The notes under the pieces are model-generated. The model saw only the letters and a program-made list of their open reading frames with translations, did not search any database and was not told the DNA's origin. Of a stretch of DNA of 64,000 nucleotides, positions 15,119-23,461 are shown piece by piece. Position 1 is the first letter of the stretch. Each line of letters opens with the position of its first letter. This DNA comes from DASRWT01 sp963748485. Its GTDB lineage: Bacteria > Methylomirabilota > Methylomirabilia > Rokubacteriales > CSP1-6. The stretch spans positions 248,001 to 312,000 of the forward strand of contig CAVVJF010000013.1 of the NCBI GenBank assembly GCA_963748485.1. The letters run 5' to 3'. Both the position numbers and the translations under genes were made by a program.

Positions 15119-16669
15119 CAGCAGGTGCCGGCCGTCTTCGGCGGCGACCGCGTAGCGATGCGTCCCACCGCCGTCTCCGACCGTGATGACTACCCCGTCA
15201 CCGTCGCGACGCAGGGTGACCCCCGGCAGGTTCCGCCACGGGTAGCTCCCCGTGTCGAGCAGCACGTGGTCGCATCTGTCGATCCCGTTGGGGAAGACGA
15301 ACACGCGCGGCCGCATCGAGAGGTGCGGGACGTACGGATCCTGCGCCGAGACCGCCGCCTCGGCGGGTACGCGCGCGAGTACGCGATGCGCCGCTCGGTC
15401 GCTCAGGTCCGGCCACCAGCGATACACCGCGAACTGGTTCATCATCCGGGAGGACAGGACGAGGCTGGCGACGACGGCGAGGACGAGGGCGCCCTTCTGG
15501 AACAGGCGCGGGCGGCGCGCCCGGAGTCGAGCGGCGCCCGCGATGGCGGCGAGGACGAGGAAGGGTAGGACGAACGACTGATAGGGCGTGCGGTGGTGGA
15601 AGAGGACGGGATCGCGGTTCAGGAGGTTCTGGCTCAGGGCCGGCAATGCCCCCGCCAGCTGGGCCGGCCCCAGCAGCGACAGGAAGCCGAGGGGCGCCAG
15701 CATGGCGAGGAGGTACACGGCGCGATCGCCGATGCCGAGGCGCCCGAGGGTGCGCAGGGGATGCAGCATCACGCCGGCGATGATCTCCGTGAGCGATCCG
15801 CCGAAGGCGGCATAGCGGCCGAGATGTGAGTACGGCTCGCCGCGATAAGCGGGGATGATCCAGCGGAGCTCGATCCAGAGCACGGCGAAGGCGCCCAGGG
15901 CCGTTGCCGCGCCCGCCCACCACTGGCGCCGCCCCAGCGCCAGCCAGAGGCCGACCCCGATCACGGCGAGGGCCGCGTCCTCGCGCGTCGCCAGGATGAG
16001 GATCAGGGCGCCCATGAAGAGCAGGGCGCGCCCGGCCTCCGCCGCCACGAAGGCCCACAGGAGCAGCGGCACCGCGAGGGCGGCCGCGTGGAAGTCGCGC
16101 ACGTTCATTCCCTGGAGGGATGGGTTCACGAGGTAGAGGAGGGCGAACAGGGTGGCGAGCCGCTCGTCGCCGAGCCGGCGGCGGGCGAGGAGGTAGACTG
16201 CGGGCGCGCCGAGCGCGAGCGCCATCGACTGGGCGACGAGGAGAGTCACCGGCCCCGGCACGATCCAGAAGGCCGGCACCAGCGCCCACAGAATGGGCGA
16301 GAGATGGTCGCCCCAGGCGTGCATTTCGGGCAGGCTCACGCGGGGCCCCCGCCCCGTCGCCATGCTCCAGACAACCTGCACGTAGTAGCCCAGGTCGAGC
16401 GCGTGGGTCTGGAGATTGAAATGCCGTGTGACGGTGCTGAAGGAGAAGGCCAGCGCGTAGCCGGCGGTGGCGACGCCCACCACGGTGGACGCGGAGAACG
16501 GGGGGATCGTCAGGGGACGGAGGAGAAAGCGAAGGCCCCCGACGAGGACCAGGGCGATCAGGAGATTTTCGGGCCGCACCCACGGCACCGCGAGGGCGGT
16601 GAGGATGGCCACCGCGAGGAGGATTGCGATCCCGTCGAGCGCGCGCGTGGTGCCCGCGCGGCCCGTCAA
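15104..16669 (-). CDS. DUF2079 polytopic membrane protein
   Basis: A 521-residue protein with about ten to twelve membrane segments, of the DUF2079 family, which resembles GT-C glycosyltransferases. The stretch HALDLGYYVQVVWSMATGRGP and the loop LPEMHAWGDHLSP, with acidic and His residues just outside the membrane, fit that architecture; a soluble C-terminal domain follows (about 430-521). TTG 16669 overlaps the TGA of the glycosyltransferase-2 gene. Last gene of a three-gene surface-glycan-like operon. Donor probably polyprenyl-linked sugar, by family analogy. Confidence 0.85.
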   Translation of the reverse strand: MTGRAGTTRALDGIAILLAVAILTALAVPWVRPENLLIALVLVGGLRFLLRPLTIPPFSASTVVGVATAGYALAFSFSTVTRHFNLQTHALDLGYYVQVVWSMATGRGPRVSLPEMHAWGDHLSPILWALVPAFWIVPGPVTLLVAQSMALALGAPAVYLLARRRLGDERLATLFALLYLVNPSLQGMNVRDFHAAALAVPLLLWAFVAAEAGRALLFMGALILILATREDAALAVIGVGLWLALGRRQWWAGAATALGAFAVLWIELRWIIPAYRGEPYSHLGRYAAFGGSLTEIIAGVMLHPLRTLGRLGIGDRAVYLLAMLAPLGFLSLLGPAQLAGALPALSQNLLNRDPVLFHHRTPYQSFVLPFLVLAAIAGAARLRARRPRLFQKGALVLAVVASLVLSSRMMNQFAVYRWWPDLSDRAAHRVLARVPAEAAVSAQDPYVPHLSMRPRVFVFPNGIDRCDHVLLDTGSYPWRNLPGVTLRRDGDGVVITVGDGGGTHRYAVAAEDGRHLLLRRR

Positions 16670-17508
16670 CTCGGTCCCGGCGCCTCCGTCCCCGGGTCGA
16701 GCCGTGTGTAGCGGCGGCGGATGCTCAGCAGGCGCCGCGAGCGCTTGAGGCCGGTGCGATGCAGGAGATAGCGCGTCACCACCCAGAGGATCTTGGTGCC
16801 GTACACGCATGAGTCCACAAAGCTCGCGGACGAGGCCTCCGGGAAGTAACGGACGGGTACGGCGATCTCGGCGAGGCGGAACTCGCCGGCCACCGCCTGG
16901 GAGATGATCTCTTGGTCGAACACGAAGCCGTCGGAGTTCATCCGGAAGTTCAGCGCTTCCAGGATTTCCCGGCTAAAGGCGCGGTAGCCCGTGTGGAACT
17001 CGGAGAGGTCGAGGCCGAAGGCGCGGTTCTCCACCCACGTCAAGAAGCGGTTGGCGACGTACTTCCACCACGGCATGCCCTGCTCGATGGCCGACCCCCC
17101 GCCCGCCAGCCGAGAGCCGAGCACGAGGTCGGCCGCGCCGCGCACGATAGGCTCGATGATCTTGGGGACCAGCGTGGGATCGTATTGATAGTCGGGATGG
17201 ACCATCACGACGATGTCGGCGCCCGCACGGAGCGCCTCCGTGTAGCACGTCTTCTGGTTGGCGCCGTACCCGTAGTTCCGGTCGTGGACGAAGATCTCGA
17301 GGCCGAGCTCGCGCGCGATGTCGAGGGTGGCGTCGGTGGAGCCGTCGTCGACGAGGATGACCAGGTTCACCGACTCCTTGGGCAGCTCCTCGTATGTGAG
17401 TCGCAGCGTGCGTCCCGCATTGTAGGCGGGCATCACCACCACCACTTTCGGGGCGTGCCCCTTGGGCGCGGTGCCTTGGGTCGCGGGCCGGCCGGGTCCC
17501 GTCGTCAC
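16666..17508 (-). CDS. Family 2 glycosyltransferase (dolichyl-phosphate mannosyltransferase-like)
   Basis: A 280-residue cytosolic GT2 enzyme. It has VVVVMPAYNAGRTL (about 23-36), the DDGSTD motif (about 52), and HPDYQYDP (DxD-like metal site region), followed by GSRLAGG, all typical of polyprenyl-phosphate sugar transferases. It probably charges a lipid carrier that the DUF2079 protein uses. No membrane anchor is visible. The start is GTG 17508, overlapping the TGA of the methyltransferase gene. Confidence 0.92.
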   Translation of the reverse strand: MTTGPGRPATQGTAPKGHAPKVVVVMPAYNAGRTLRLTYEELPKESVNLVILVDDGSTDATLDIARELGLEIFVHDRNYGYGANQKTCYTEALRAGADIVVMVHPDYQYDPTLVPKIIEPIVRGAADLVLGSRLAGGGSAIEQGMPWWKYVANRFLTWVENRAFGLDLSEFHTGYRAFSREILEALNFRMNSDGFVFDQEIISQAVAGEFRLAEIAVPVRYFPEASSASFVDSCVYGTKILWVVTRYLLHRTGLKRSRRLLSIRRRYTRLDPGTEAPGPS

Positions 17509-18206
17509 GAGCGCTCCGCGCCCGCGTCTCCCGCCTCGGCGCAGATGGCCACGAACTGATAGGCGAGGCCGCCCGGCCAGACCCGCGCGGCGACCGCGGA
17601 GAGGCCGTGCAGGGCCGCGAACGCCTTGCCGTGGAATCGCGGAGGCACCACCACCGGCAGGGGCACCGGGGTCACGCAGAGCTCGCGGACGATGAGCCGC
17701 GCCTCGGTCAGGAATTCCCCGAACGTCCGTCGCGTGAAGAAGGACAGATGCGTGCGGTCCAGGATCCCACGCTCGCCGTACTGGAAGCGACCGACGAGGA
17801 GGGACAGGCGCACCGAGAGATGCGCGATGTTCGGAACGGACACGATGATGACACCGCCTGGGGCGAGGTGCCGGTTGAGGTCGCGCATCACGCGCAGCGG
17901 CTCGGAGAGGTGTTCGACCACGTCCCCGTAGATGATGGCGTCGTACTGACCGGCCAGCGGCGGCCGCTCGCGCTCGAGATCCACCACCAGGGCCTGCTCG
18001 CAGCGCCCGGCCGCCCGCGCGACCTGCGCGGCGTCTCGCTCGAGCGCGGTGATCTTCCAGCCCATGGCGGTGAGGCGCTCGGCAAGAAAGCCGTCCGCCG
18101 CGCCGACGTCGAGAGCGCGGCGGCCCCGTCCCTCGCCCAGTCGGGACAGGATCAGGGAGTGGCTCGAGTACGGATCTTCCTTGAGCCGGTAAGGCGCGCC
18201 GCTCAC
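17505..18206 (-). CDS. Class I SAM-dependent methyltransferase
   Basis: A 233-residue methyltransferase. Motif I ALDVGAADGFLAERL (about 34-48), acidic residue ending strand 2 (ITALERD) and motif near VVEHLSEPLRVMRDLNRHLAPGGVIIVSVPN place it with UbiG/BioC-like class I enzymes. It leads an operon with a GT2 and a DUF2079 gene, so a glycan or lipid-linked substrate is plausible. GTG 18206 is preceded by TACTAT at seven bases, without Shine-Dalgarno. Confidence 0.9.
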   Translation of the reverse strand: MSGAPYRLKEDPYSSHSLILSRLGEGRGRRALDVGAADGFLAERLTAMGWKITALERDAAQVARAAGRCEQALVVDLERERPPLAGQYDAIIYGDVVEHLSEPLRVMRDLNRHLAPGGVIIVSVPNIAHLSVRLSLLVGRFQYGERGILDRTHLSFFTRRTFGEFLTEARLIVRELCVTPVPLPVVVPPRFHGKAFAALHGLSAVAARVWPGGLAYQFVAICAEAGDAGAERS

Positions 18207-18213
18207 GGCTTCA

Positions 18214-18219
18214 ATAGTA
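18214..18219 (-). promoter_or_regulatory. -10 element (TACTAT) of the glycan operon
   Basis: TACTAT on the minus strand seven bases before GTG 18206; no Shine-Dalgarno, so leaderless initiation is predicted. Confidence 0.45.
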
Positions 18220-18310
18220 CCCCGTTCACGGACGGTTCGAGTACAGCCGCCGACCGTCGCTCTCCTGGAGAAGGTGGACGAGCGGCGTGGATGGGACGGA
18301 GCCGGGTCTG

Positions 18311-19051
18311 CTAGCGCTGCACCCGGATGAGGGCCCCCGCGGGAAGGCCGGCGAGGAGCTCGGCGACGGCCCGGTCCACCAGACCGGCGTCCTTGGACTC
18401 CAGCGTCACCTTGACCTTGTAGTCGGGGTTGGAGAACTCCGGATAGGAGCCGACCATCAGGTCGGGATGCCGCGCCACGAGGGCATTGAGATGGTCGGCG
18501 AGGGTGCCCTCGCCGATGGCCACGAAGACACTCGCAAGGTGGAACGGAGTCTCGCGGAAGCGCTCCTTGAGGGCCTCGAACTTCTGCCGGAAGATCTCGG
18601 GGACGCCAGGCAGGATGTAGACGTTCCGCACGGTGACGGCGGGGAACATCAGCGCGCCGTCCGACACGAGCTCCGCTCCCTCCGGCACCTCGGCGAGGCG
18701 AAGCCGGGCCTCGTTCACCGGCCCCTTGTAGTAGCCCTCGAGCAGGGCCACGAGGCGCGGGTGGCGGATCACCCGCGTGCCCACCGCGCGCGCCACGCCT
18801 TCCATGGTGACATCGTCGTGGGTGGGCCCGACGCCGCCGGAGGTGAAGACCACGTCCAGGGCCGCGCTGAACTCGCGCACCTCGGCGGCGATGAGGTCGA
18901 CCTCGTCGGGAATCACCGAGATCTTGCGCACCTCCACGCCGAGCGCGCGCAGCTCCCGGCAGAGGAAGGCGGCGTTGGCGTCGGCGATCTTGCCGGAGAG
19001 GATCTCGTTGCCGATGAGGATGATGCCGGCCGTCTTCGCCATCGGGCTCAT
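18311..19051 (-). CDS. CinA-like molybdopterin-binding (MoCF) domain protein
   Basis: A 246-residue protein of the competence/damage-inducible CinA N-terminal type (MoaB/Mog fold): AGIILIGNEILSGKI at the start and FTSGGVGPTHDDVTMEGVARA, the MPT-binding-like loop. It lacks the C-terminal nicotinamide-nucleotide amidase domain of full CinA, as do many stand-alone members that act as ADP-ribose/NMN-type pyrophosphatases. Start ATG 19051 (MSPMAK) or ATG 19042 (MAK) cannot be separated. Divergent from the FabL-like gene. Confidence 0.88.
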   Translation of the reverse strand: MSPMAKTAGIILIGNEILSGKIADANAAFLCRELRALGVEVRKISVIPDEVDLIAAEVREFSAALDVVFTSGGVGPTHDDVTMEGVARAVGTRVIRHPRLVALLEGYYKGPVNEARLRLAEVPEGAELVSDGALMFPAVTVRNVYILPGVPEIFRQKFEALKERFRETPFHLASVFVAIGEGTLADHLNALVARHPDLMVGSYPEFSNPDYKVKVTLESKDAGLVDRAVAELLAGLPAGALIRVQR

Positions 19052-19102
19052 GCTACCACGCCCGCCGATGAGGCGGAGTAGGCCCGCCCGCGCGGTTGGT
19101 GC

Positions 19103-19108
19103 TAAAAT
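19103..19108 (+). promoter_or_regulatory. -10 element (TAAAAT) of the fabL-like gene
   Basis: TAAAAT nine bases before ATG 19118, no Shine-Dalgarno; likely leaderless start of the fabL-like/uppP/tcuA-like cluster. Confidence 0.45.
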
Positions 19109-19117
19109 GCTCGCGGC

Positions 19118-19939
19118 ATGACTCCCTCCGCTTCTCCCGTTACGCTCTCCGGCTGGGCGCTCGTGCTCGGCGCCTCTTCGGGCTTCGGCGAGGCGAACAG
19201 CCTCGCCCTCGCCCGCGCCGGCCTCGACATCTTCGGCGTGCATCTCGACCGGCGCGCGACACTCCCCAACGTGGAGCGCATCGTCGGCGAGATCCGCGCC
19301 ATGGGCCGGGAGGCCCACTTCTTCAACGTCAACGCCGCCGACGACGACAAGCGCGTCGAGGTCGCGGTGGAGATGGAGCGCATCCTCCGTGAGCGCGACG
19401 CCCTCGGCCAGCTCCGCGTGCTTCTGCACTCACTTGCCTTCGGCACCCTGAAGCTCTTCGTGGGCGATCCGATGAAGGAGGCCGTCACCAAGGCGCAGAT
19501 GGACATGACCCTCGACGTCATGGCCCACAGCCTCATCTACTGGACCCAGGAAGTCGTCGGACGCGGCCTCATGGCCGAGGGTGGCCGCATCTTTGCCATG
19601 ACCTCCTCGGGCGGTGCCCGCGTCCTACCCTTCTACGGGCCCGTCTCCGCGGCCAAGGCCGCGCTCGAGTCGAACATCCGCCAGCTCGCCGTCGAGCTGG
19701 CGCCGCGCGGGATCACCGCGAACTCGATCCGGGCCGGCGTGACCGCCACCCCCGCCGCCAAGAAAATCCCCAACTACGACGAGTTCTCGAAGCGGGCGGC
19801 CGATCGCAACCCGCACGGCCGGCTCACGACCACGGACGACGTGGCCCGCGCCATCGTCGTTCTCTCGCATCCCGACACCCACTGGATCACCGGTAACGTG
19901 ATCGGGGTGGACGGGGGCGAAGAGCAGATCGCCGGGTAG
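19118..19939 (+). CDS. Enoyl-ACP reductase III (FabL)-like SDR
   Basis: A 273-residue SDR. LGASSGFGEA (about 17-26) binds the nucleotide. The active site reads YGPVSAAK, that is Tyr-x6-Lys, the spacing that marks enoyl-ACP reductases (FabI, FabL) rather than classical SDRs (Tyr-x3-Lys). The C-terminal TGNVIGVDGGE is as in FabL. It would reduce the trans-2-enoyl-ACP in fatty acid elongation, or a related enoyl thioester. Followed seven bases later by uppP. Confidence 0.85.
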   Translation: MTPSASPVTLSGWALVLGASSGFGEANSLALARAGLDIFGVHLDRRATLPNVERIVGEIRAMGREAHFFNVNAADDDKRVEVAVEMERILRERDALGQLRVLLHSLAFGTLKLFVGDPMKEAVTKAQMDMTLDVMAHSLIYWTQEVVGRGLMAEGGRIFAMTSSGGARVLPFYGPVSAAKAALESNIRQLAVELAPRGITANSIRAGVTATPAAKKIPNYDEFSKRAADRNPHGRLTTTDDVARAIVVLSHPDTHWITGNVIGVDGGEEQIAG

Positions 19940-19946
19940 CGACCGC

Positions 19947-20744
19947 GTGCCGGAATGGCTGGCGGTGGTCGCTCTCGGCCTCATCGAGGGCATCACCGAG
20001 TTTCTCCCCGTGTCCTCCACCGGGCATCTCCTCCTCGCCCAGGGCTCCGGCTGGTTTCCCCGTCAGTCCGACCTCTTCAACATCGGGATACAGTCGGGCA
20101 CCGCGGTGGCGGTGGCGGTAGCCTTCGCGGCGCGGTTGCGCGACCTTGTCGAGCGGCGTCACGAAGCGGCGGCCCGGAGCTTCATGCTCAAGCTCGGCGC
20201 CGCCTTCGTCCTCACCGCTGCGGGCGGCCTGCTCGTCAAGCGCCTGGGCGTCACCCTGCCCAAGGACGTGGCGCCGGTGGCGTGGGCCACGCTCCTCGGG
20301 GGCGTCGCCATCATCGTCGTGGAGTGGTGGATGCGGGGCCGCGCGGCGCACAGCGAGGTCACGTGGGCGGTGGCGCTGGCGGTCGGCGGGGCGCAGCTGT
20401 TCGCCGCGATATTTCCCGGAACGTCGCGCTCGGGGGCGACCATCCTCGTGGCCCTGGCGCTGGGCCTCACGCGGCCGACGGCCACCGAGTTCTCCTTCCT
20501 GCTCGGCGTTCCCACTCTCCTCACCGCCGGCGCCTACGAGGCGCTGCAGGTGCTGCAGCAGCCGGCGCGCTCGGAGACGTCCTGGGGCATGATCGTGCTG
20601 GGGACGGTGGTGTCAGGGATCGCCGCCCTCATCGCCGTGCGGTGGCTGCTCCGCTTCATCCAGACGCACACGTTCATGGGCTTCGGCTGGTACCGCGTCG
20701 CCCTCGGCCTCGTCATTCTGACCGGCGTCCGTCACGACGCCTGA
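19947..20744 (+). CDS. uppP: Undecaprenyl-diphosphatase UppP (BacA)
   Basis: A 265-residue polytopic inner-membrane phosphatase that recycles undecaprenyl diphosphate to the monophosphate for cell-wall synthesis; overproduction gives bacitracin resistance. The two active-site motifs are clear: EGITEFLPVSSTGH (about residues 11-24) and PGTSRSGAT (about 157-165). GTG 19947 gives MPEWLAVVALGLIEG, with no room for a longer start. Lies between the fabL-like and tcuA-like genes with gaps of seven bases each. Confidence 0.95.
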   Translation: MPEWLAVVALGLIEGITEFLPVSSTGHLLLAQGSGWFPRQSDLFNIGIQSGTAVAVAVAFAARLRDLVERRHEAAARSFMLKLGAAFVLTAAGGLLVKRLGVTLPKDVAPVAWATLLGGVAIIVVEWWMRGRAAHSEVTWAVALAVGGAQLFAAIFPGTSRSGATILVALALGLTRPTATEFSFLLGVPTLLTAGAYEALQVLQQPARSETSWGMIVLGTVVSGIAALIAVRWLLRFIQTHTFMGFGWYRVALGLVILTGVRHDA

Positions 20745-20751
20745 GCCTGCC

Positions 20752-22269
20752 ATGCCAATCTCCGGATCTCCCGACGTCATCGTGGTCGGCTGTGGCAATG
20801 CCGCGCTCTGCGCCGCGCTCGCCGCGAGCGAGGGCGGCGCCTCCGTCCTCGTGCTCGAGAAGGCGCCCGAGCACGAGCGGGGCGGTAACTCCTTCTTCAC
20901 CGCCGGCGGCTTCCGGTTTGCCCATCAGGGGCTCGCCGACCTCCGGCGGGACATCCTCACGGACCTCTCCGACGAGGAAGCGGCCACCATCGAGGTGCCC
21001 CCCTACCCCGAATCGCAGTTCCGCGACGATCTGCAACGCGTCACCGAGGGCCTGACCGATACTGATCTCTCCGAGCATTTGATCCGGCGCTCCCGCGACA
21101 CGGTGGCGTGGATGCGCGGCCGAGGCATCCGGTGGATCCTCATGCACGGCCGCCAGTCCTACATGGTGGGGGGCAAGCATCGGTTCTGGGGCGGCCTCAA
21201 CGTGGAGGCGGTGGGCGGCGGCCCCGGGCTGGTGCAGATGCTCCTCGACCGCGCGGAGGCGGCCGGCATCGAGGTGCGCTACTCGCATGCCGCGCACGGG
21301 CTGCGGCAGGACGAGACGGGCCGCGTGGTCGGAGTGCAGGTTCGCACGCCGGCCGGGCTTCGCGATCTCGGCGCCCGCGCGGTGGTAATCGCAGCGGGTG
21401 GCTTCGAGGCGAACCCCGAGTGGCGCACACGCTACCTCGGTCCCGACTGGGATCTCGCCAAGGTGCGCGGGACGCGCCACAATACCGGCGAGGGCATTCG
21501 CATGGCGCTGGACATCGGCGCCCAGGCCTACGGCCACTGGTCGTCGTGCCACGCGGTGGCATGGGACGCGGGGGCGCCCCCGTTTGGCGACCGGCGCGTG
21601 GGCGACATGTTCCAGAAGCACTCCTATCCGCTGGGGCTCATCGTGAACGTGCGCGGCGAGCGCTTCGTGGACGAGGGCGCCGACCTCCGGAACTACACCT
21701 ATGCCAAGTACGGGCGCGAGATCATCCGGCAGCCCCAGCGGCTGGCCTTCCAGATCTTCGACCAGAAGACCGTCGAGATTCTGCGAGAGGAGTACCGGAT
21801 CCGCCAGGTCACCAAGGGCGAGGCGGGGACCATCGAGGAGCTCGCGAGCCAGCTCGATATCGACCCCGCCGGGCTCGCGCGCACCGTCAAGGAGTTCAAC
21901 GCCGCCTGCCAGCCCGGCGAGTTCAATCCCGCCGTCCTGGACGGCAAGACCACGCGCGGCATCGTGCCGCCCAAGTCCAACTGGGCCATCCCCATCGACA
22001 CCCCGCCCTATCTCGGCTTCGCGGTGACGTGCGGCATCACGTTCACCTTCGGGGGGCTTCGCGTGAACACGCGGGCCGAGGTGCTGGACACGGCGGACCG
22101 GCCCATTCCCGGTCTCTACGCCGCGGGCGAGCTGGTCGGAGGCCTCTTCTACCACAACTACGCCGGCGGCTCCGGCCTCATGTCGGGCTCCGTCTTCGGC
22201 AAGACCGCGGGGGATTCCGCGGCCGCCCACGTGGGCGCGCCGGCGGCCGCGGCCCCCTCCGTCCGCTAG
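20752..22269 (+). CDS. FAD-dependent tricarballylate dehydrogenase-like protein (TcuA family)
   Basis: A 505-residue flavoprotein of the fumarate reductase/succinate dehydrogenase flavoprotein family. The FAD-binding VVGCGNAALCAALAA lies at residues 9-23, followed by LEKAPEHERGGNSFFTAGGFRF, and the C-terminal YAAGELVGGLFYHNYAGGSGLMSG is as in TcuA, which oxidises tricarballylate to cis-aconitate. No TcuB or TcuC is adjacent, so the substrate may differ. Its TAG stop (22267-22269) contains the TA target of the IS630-type insertion, whose first base completes the stop codon. Confidence 0.85.
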   Translation: MPISGSPDVIVVGCGNAALCAALAASEGGASVLVLEKAPEHERGGNSFFTAGGFRFAHQGLADLRRDILTDLSDEEAATIEVPPYPESQFRDDLQRVTEGLTDTDLSEHLIRRSRDTVAWMRGRGIRWILMHGRQSYMVGGKHRFWGGLNVEAVGGGPGLVQMLLDRAEAAGIEVRYSHAAHGLRQDETGRVVGVQVRTPAGLRDLGARAVVIAAGGFEANPEWRTRYLGPDWDLAKVRGTRHNTGEGIRMALDIGAQAYGHWSSCHAVAWDAGAPPFGDRRVGDMFQKHSYPLGLIVNVRGERFVDEGADLRNYTYAKYGREIIRQPQRLAFQIFDQKTVEILREEYRIRQVTKGEAGTIEELASQLDIDPAGLARTVKEFNAACQPGEFNPAVLDGKTTRGIVPPKSNWAIPIDTPPYLGFAVTCGITFTFGGLRVNTRAEVLDTADRPIPGLYAAGELVGGLFYHNYAGGSGLMSGSVFGKTAGDSAAAHVGAPAAAAPSVR

Positions 22270-22295
22270 TGCAGTGTCCAGTAAATTCGGTACCC
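22269..22295. repeat. IS630 left terminal inverted repeat
   Basis: Begins GTGCAGTGTCC and ends GGTACCC; pairs with 23435-23461 at 22 of 27 positions. Confidence 0.9.
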
Positions 22296-22297
22296 GC

Positions 22298-23098
22298 CTA
22301 CCGACGTAGGGGGTAGCCCTTGAAGGTCCAGCGAAAGGGGCGAGCCGTACGGTTCCAATGGCGCGCAAACAGCACGATCCGCGCGGTCATCTCGGCTGGG
22401 GCCGTGAGACTGGCCCGCTTCAGGCATTGGCGTTCGAGCACGCTGAACCACAGCTCGATCTGGTTGAGCCAGGAAGCATGCAACGGGAGGAACACCAATT
22501 GCACGCGGCCTTGTTGGCGGCGTAGCCACTCGGCGATCCGCGGATGGGTATGAATCGACAGGTTGTCGACCACCACGAGCAGGCGGCCCTGGGGCCATCG
22601 CCGGCGCAGGCGGATCAAGAGTTCGAGGAACTCCTGATGCCGGCGGCGGCGGCGCACCACCAGCAGCACGTGCCCCGTCCGGACGTCGAGGCCGGCGAGC
22701 ACCGCGACGATGCCATGGCGCCGATACGTCTGTTCGAGGCGGGCCGGCCGACCGGGCCGCATGGGGCGAGTAGGATGACCGCGCTCCAAGATCTGCAGCT
22801 GGGTCTTCTCGTCGACGCAAATCACCCGGGCGCCGCGCGGCGGATGCAAATACAACCGGACGACGCGGCGCACCTTCGTCCGGAAGTCGGGATCGGGACT
22901 GTGCAGCCAGCGGCGGACGCGGTGGGGCTTGAGGTCGGCGTCCTTCAGCCATTGGTGCACCGTGCTCTTGCCGATGCGGCGGACGAACCCCCACTGCATC
23001 GCAGCCCGGGCGAGCGGTCGGATAGCCCAGTGAGTGTGGGCCCCCCAGAGCTCCGCGCGGGGACTACACGCCATCGAGACGATGTCATGGCGTTCTTC
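22298..23098 (-). CDS. IS630 transposase, catalytic DDE part
   Basis: About 266 residues after the frameshift, or 258 from the ATG at 23074. The catalytic triad is visible: Asp in VICVDEKTQ, Asp in LVVVDNLSIHTH, Glu in ASWLNQIELWFSVLE. The region before the ATG (PEERHDIVS) also reads as family sequence, so the real product is probably a fusion with the upstream HTH part by a +1 shift at 23099-23108. Stops three bases inside the left repeat. Intact apart from the shift. Confidence 0.85.
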   Translation of the reverse strand, partial: EERHDIVSMACSPRAELWGAHTHWAIRPLARAAMQWGFVRRIGKSTVHQWLKDADLKPHRVRRWLHSPDPDFRTKVRRVVRLYLHPPRGARVICVDEKTQLQILERGHPTRPMRPGRPARLEQTYRRHGIVAVLAGLDVRTGHVLLVVRRRRRHQEFLELLIRLRRRWPQGRLLVVVDNLSIHTHPRIAEWLRRQQGRVQLVFLPLHASWLNQIELWFSVLERQCLKRASLTAPAEMTARIVLFARHWNRTARPFRWTFKGYPLRR

Positions 23099-23408
23099 GG
23101 GGGGAAAAGCGGGCGGGCCGCCCGGCGCGCGGGGTGTCCACCAACCCGTTCAACCGATCCCGTGCGAACCGTTCTCGCCAGCGGCGCACCCAGTGCGGCG
23201 CTCGGCCTACACTGCGCGCAATCGCTCGTGTCCCCAGCCCCTGGGCCGCCAGCAACACGCACCGGGCCCGCACGGCGACCCATGCCCCGGTCCGGCCGGC
23301 ACGACACAAATGTCGCAACACCCGGCGCTCCGGGGGCGACAACCGAATCACCACCTCTGGTTCGGGCCACCCGGACTCCCTTTCCCGACGGCGCGTTCGT
23401 GTCCCCAT
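23085..23408 (-). CDS. IS630 transposase, N-terminal HTH part
   Basis: 107 residues. VVIRLSPPERRVLRHL, then the helix-turn-helix TRAIARSVGRAPHWVRRWRERFARD and GLVDTPRAGRPARFSP are the DNA-binding N-terminus of IS630 transposases. In this frame translation ends a few codons after the C run (RRTP, stop); a +1 shift at the CCC-CGA codons would continue into the DDE part to give about 368 residues, the normal family length. Confidence 0.85.
   Translation of the reverse strand: MGTRTRRRERESGWPEPEVVIRLSPPERRVLRHLCRAGRTGAWVAVRARCVLLAAQGLGTRAIARSVGRAPHWVRRWRERFARDRLNGLVDTPRAGRPARFSPRRTP
23099..23108 (-). other. Frameshift site between the two transposase frames
   Basis: On the transposase strand the sequence is TTTTCCCCCC followed by GAAGAA. 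Zero frame reads UUU UCC CCC CGA; skipping one C gives UUU UCC CCC GAA, which continues the family sequence. CCC-C is a known type of +1-prone site, but a one-base insertion in the C run would look the same. Confidence 0.6.
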
Positions 23409-23434
23409 GCCCCCCAGACTACGTCACTCAGGGT

Positions 23435-23461
23435 GGGTATCGAACTTTCCGGACAGTGCAC
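23435..23461. repeat. IS630 right terminal inverted repeat
   Basis: Reverse complement begins GTGCACTGTCC and ends GATACCC; partner of 22269-22295. The outermost base (C 23461) completes the TAG stop of the minus-strand hydrolase gene. Confidence 0.9.

Larger units (their letters stand above)
22269..23461 (-). mobile_element. IS630-family insertion sequence (about 1.19 kb)
   Basis: Bounded by 27-bp imperfect inverted repeats (22269-22295 and 23435-23461, 22 of 27 matching) and flanked by TA dinucleotides at 22267-22268 and 23462-23463, the target duplication of the IS630/Tc1 group. It encodes one transposase in two frames on the minus strand and no passenger. Removing the element and one TA restores CGCTAGCG, in which the TAG stops of the two convergent flanking genes overlap; both proteins are unaltered by the insertion. 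Confidence 0.92.

Noticed and set aside
18207..18310. Small gene between the methyltransferase and cinA-like genes
   Set aside because: About 100 bases with no start/Shine-Dalgarno pair; it holds the TACTAT promoter only.
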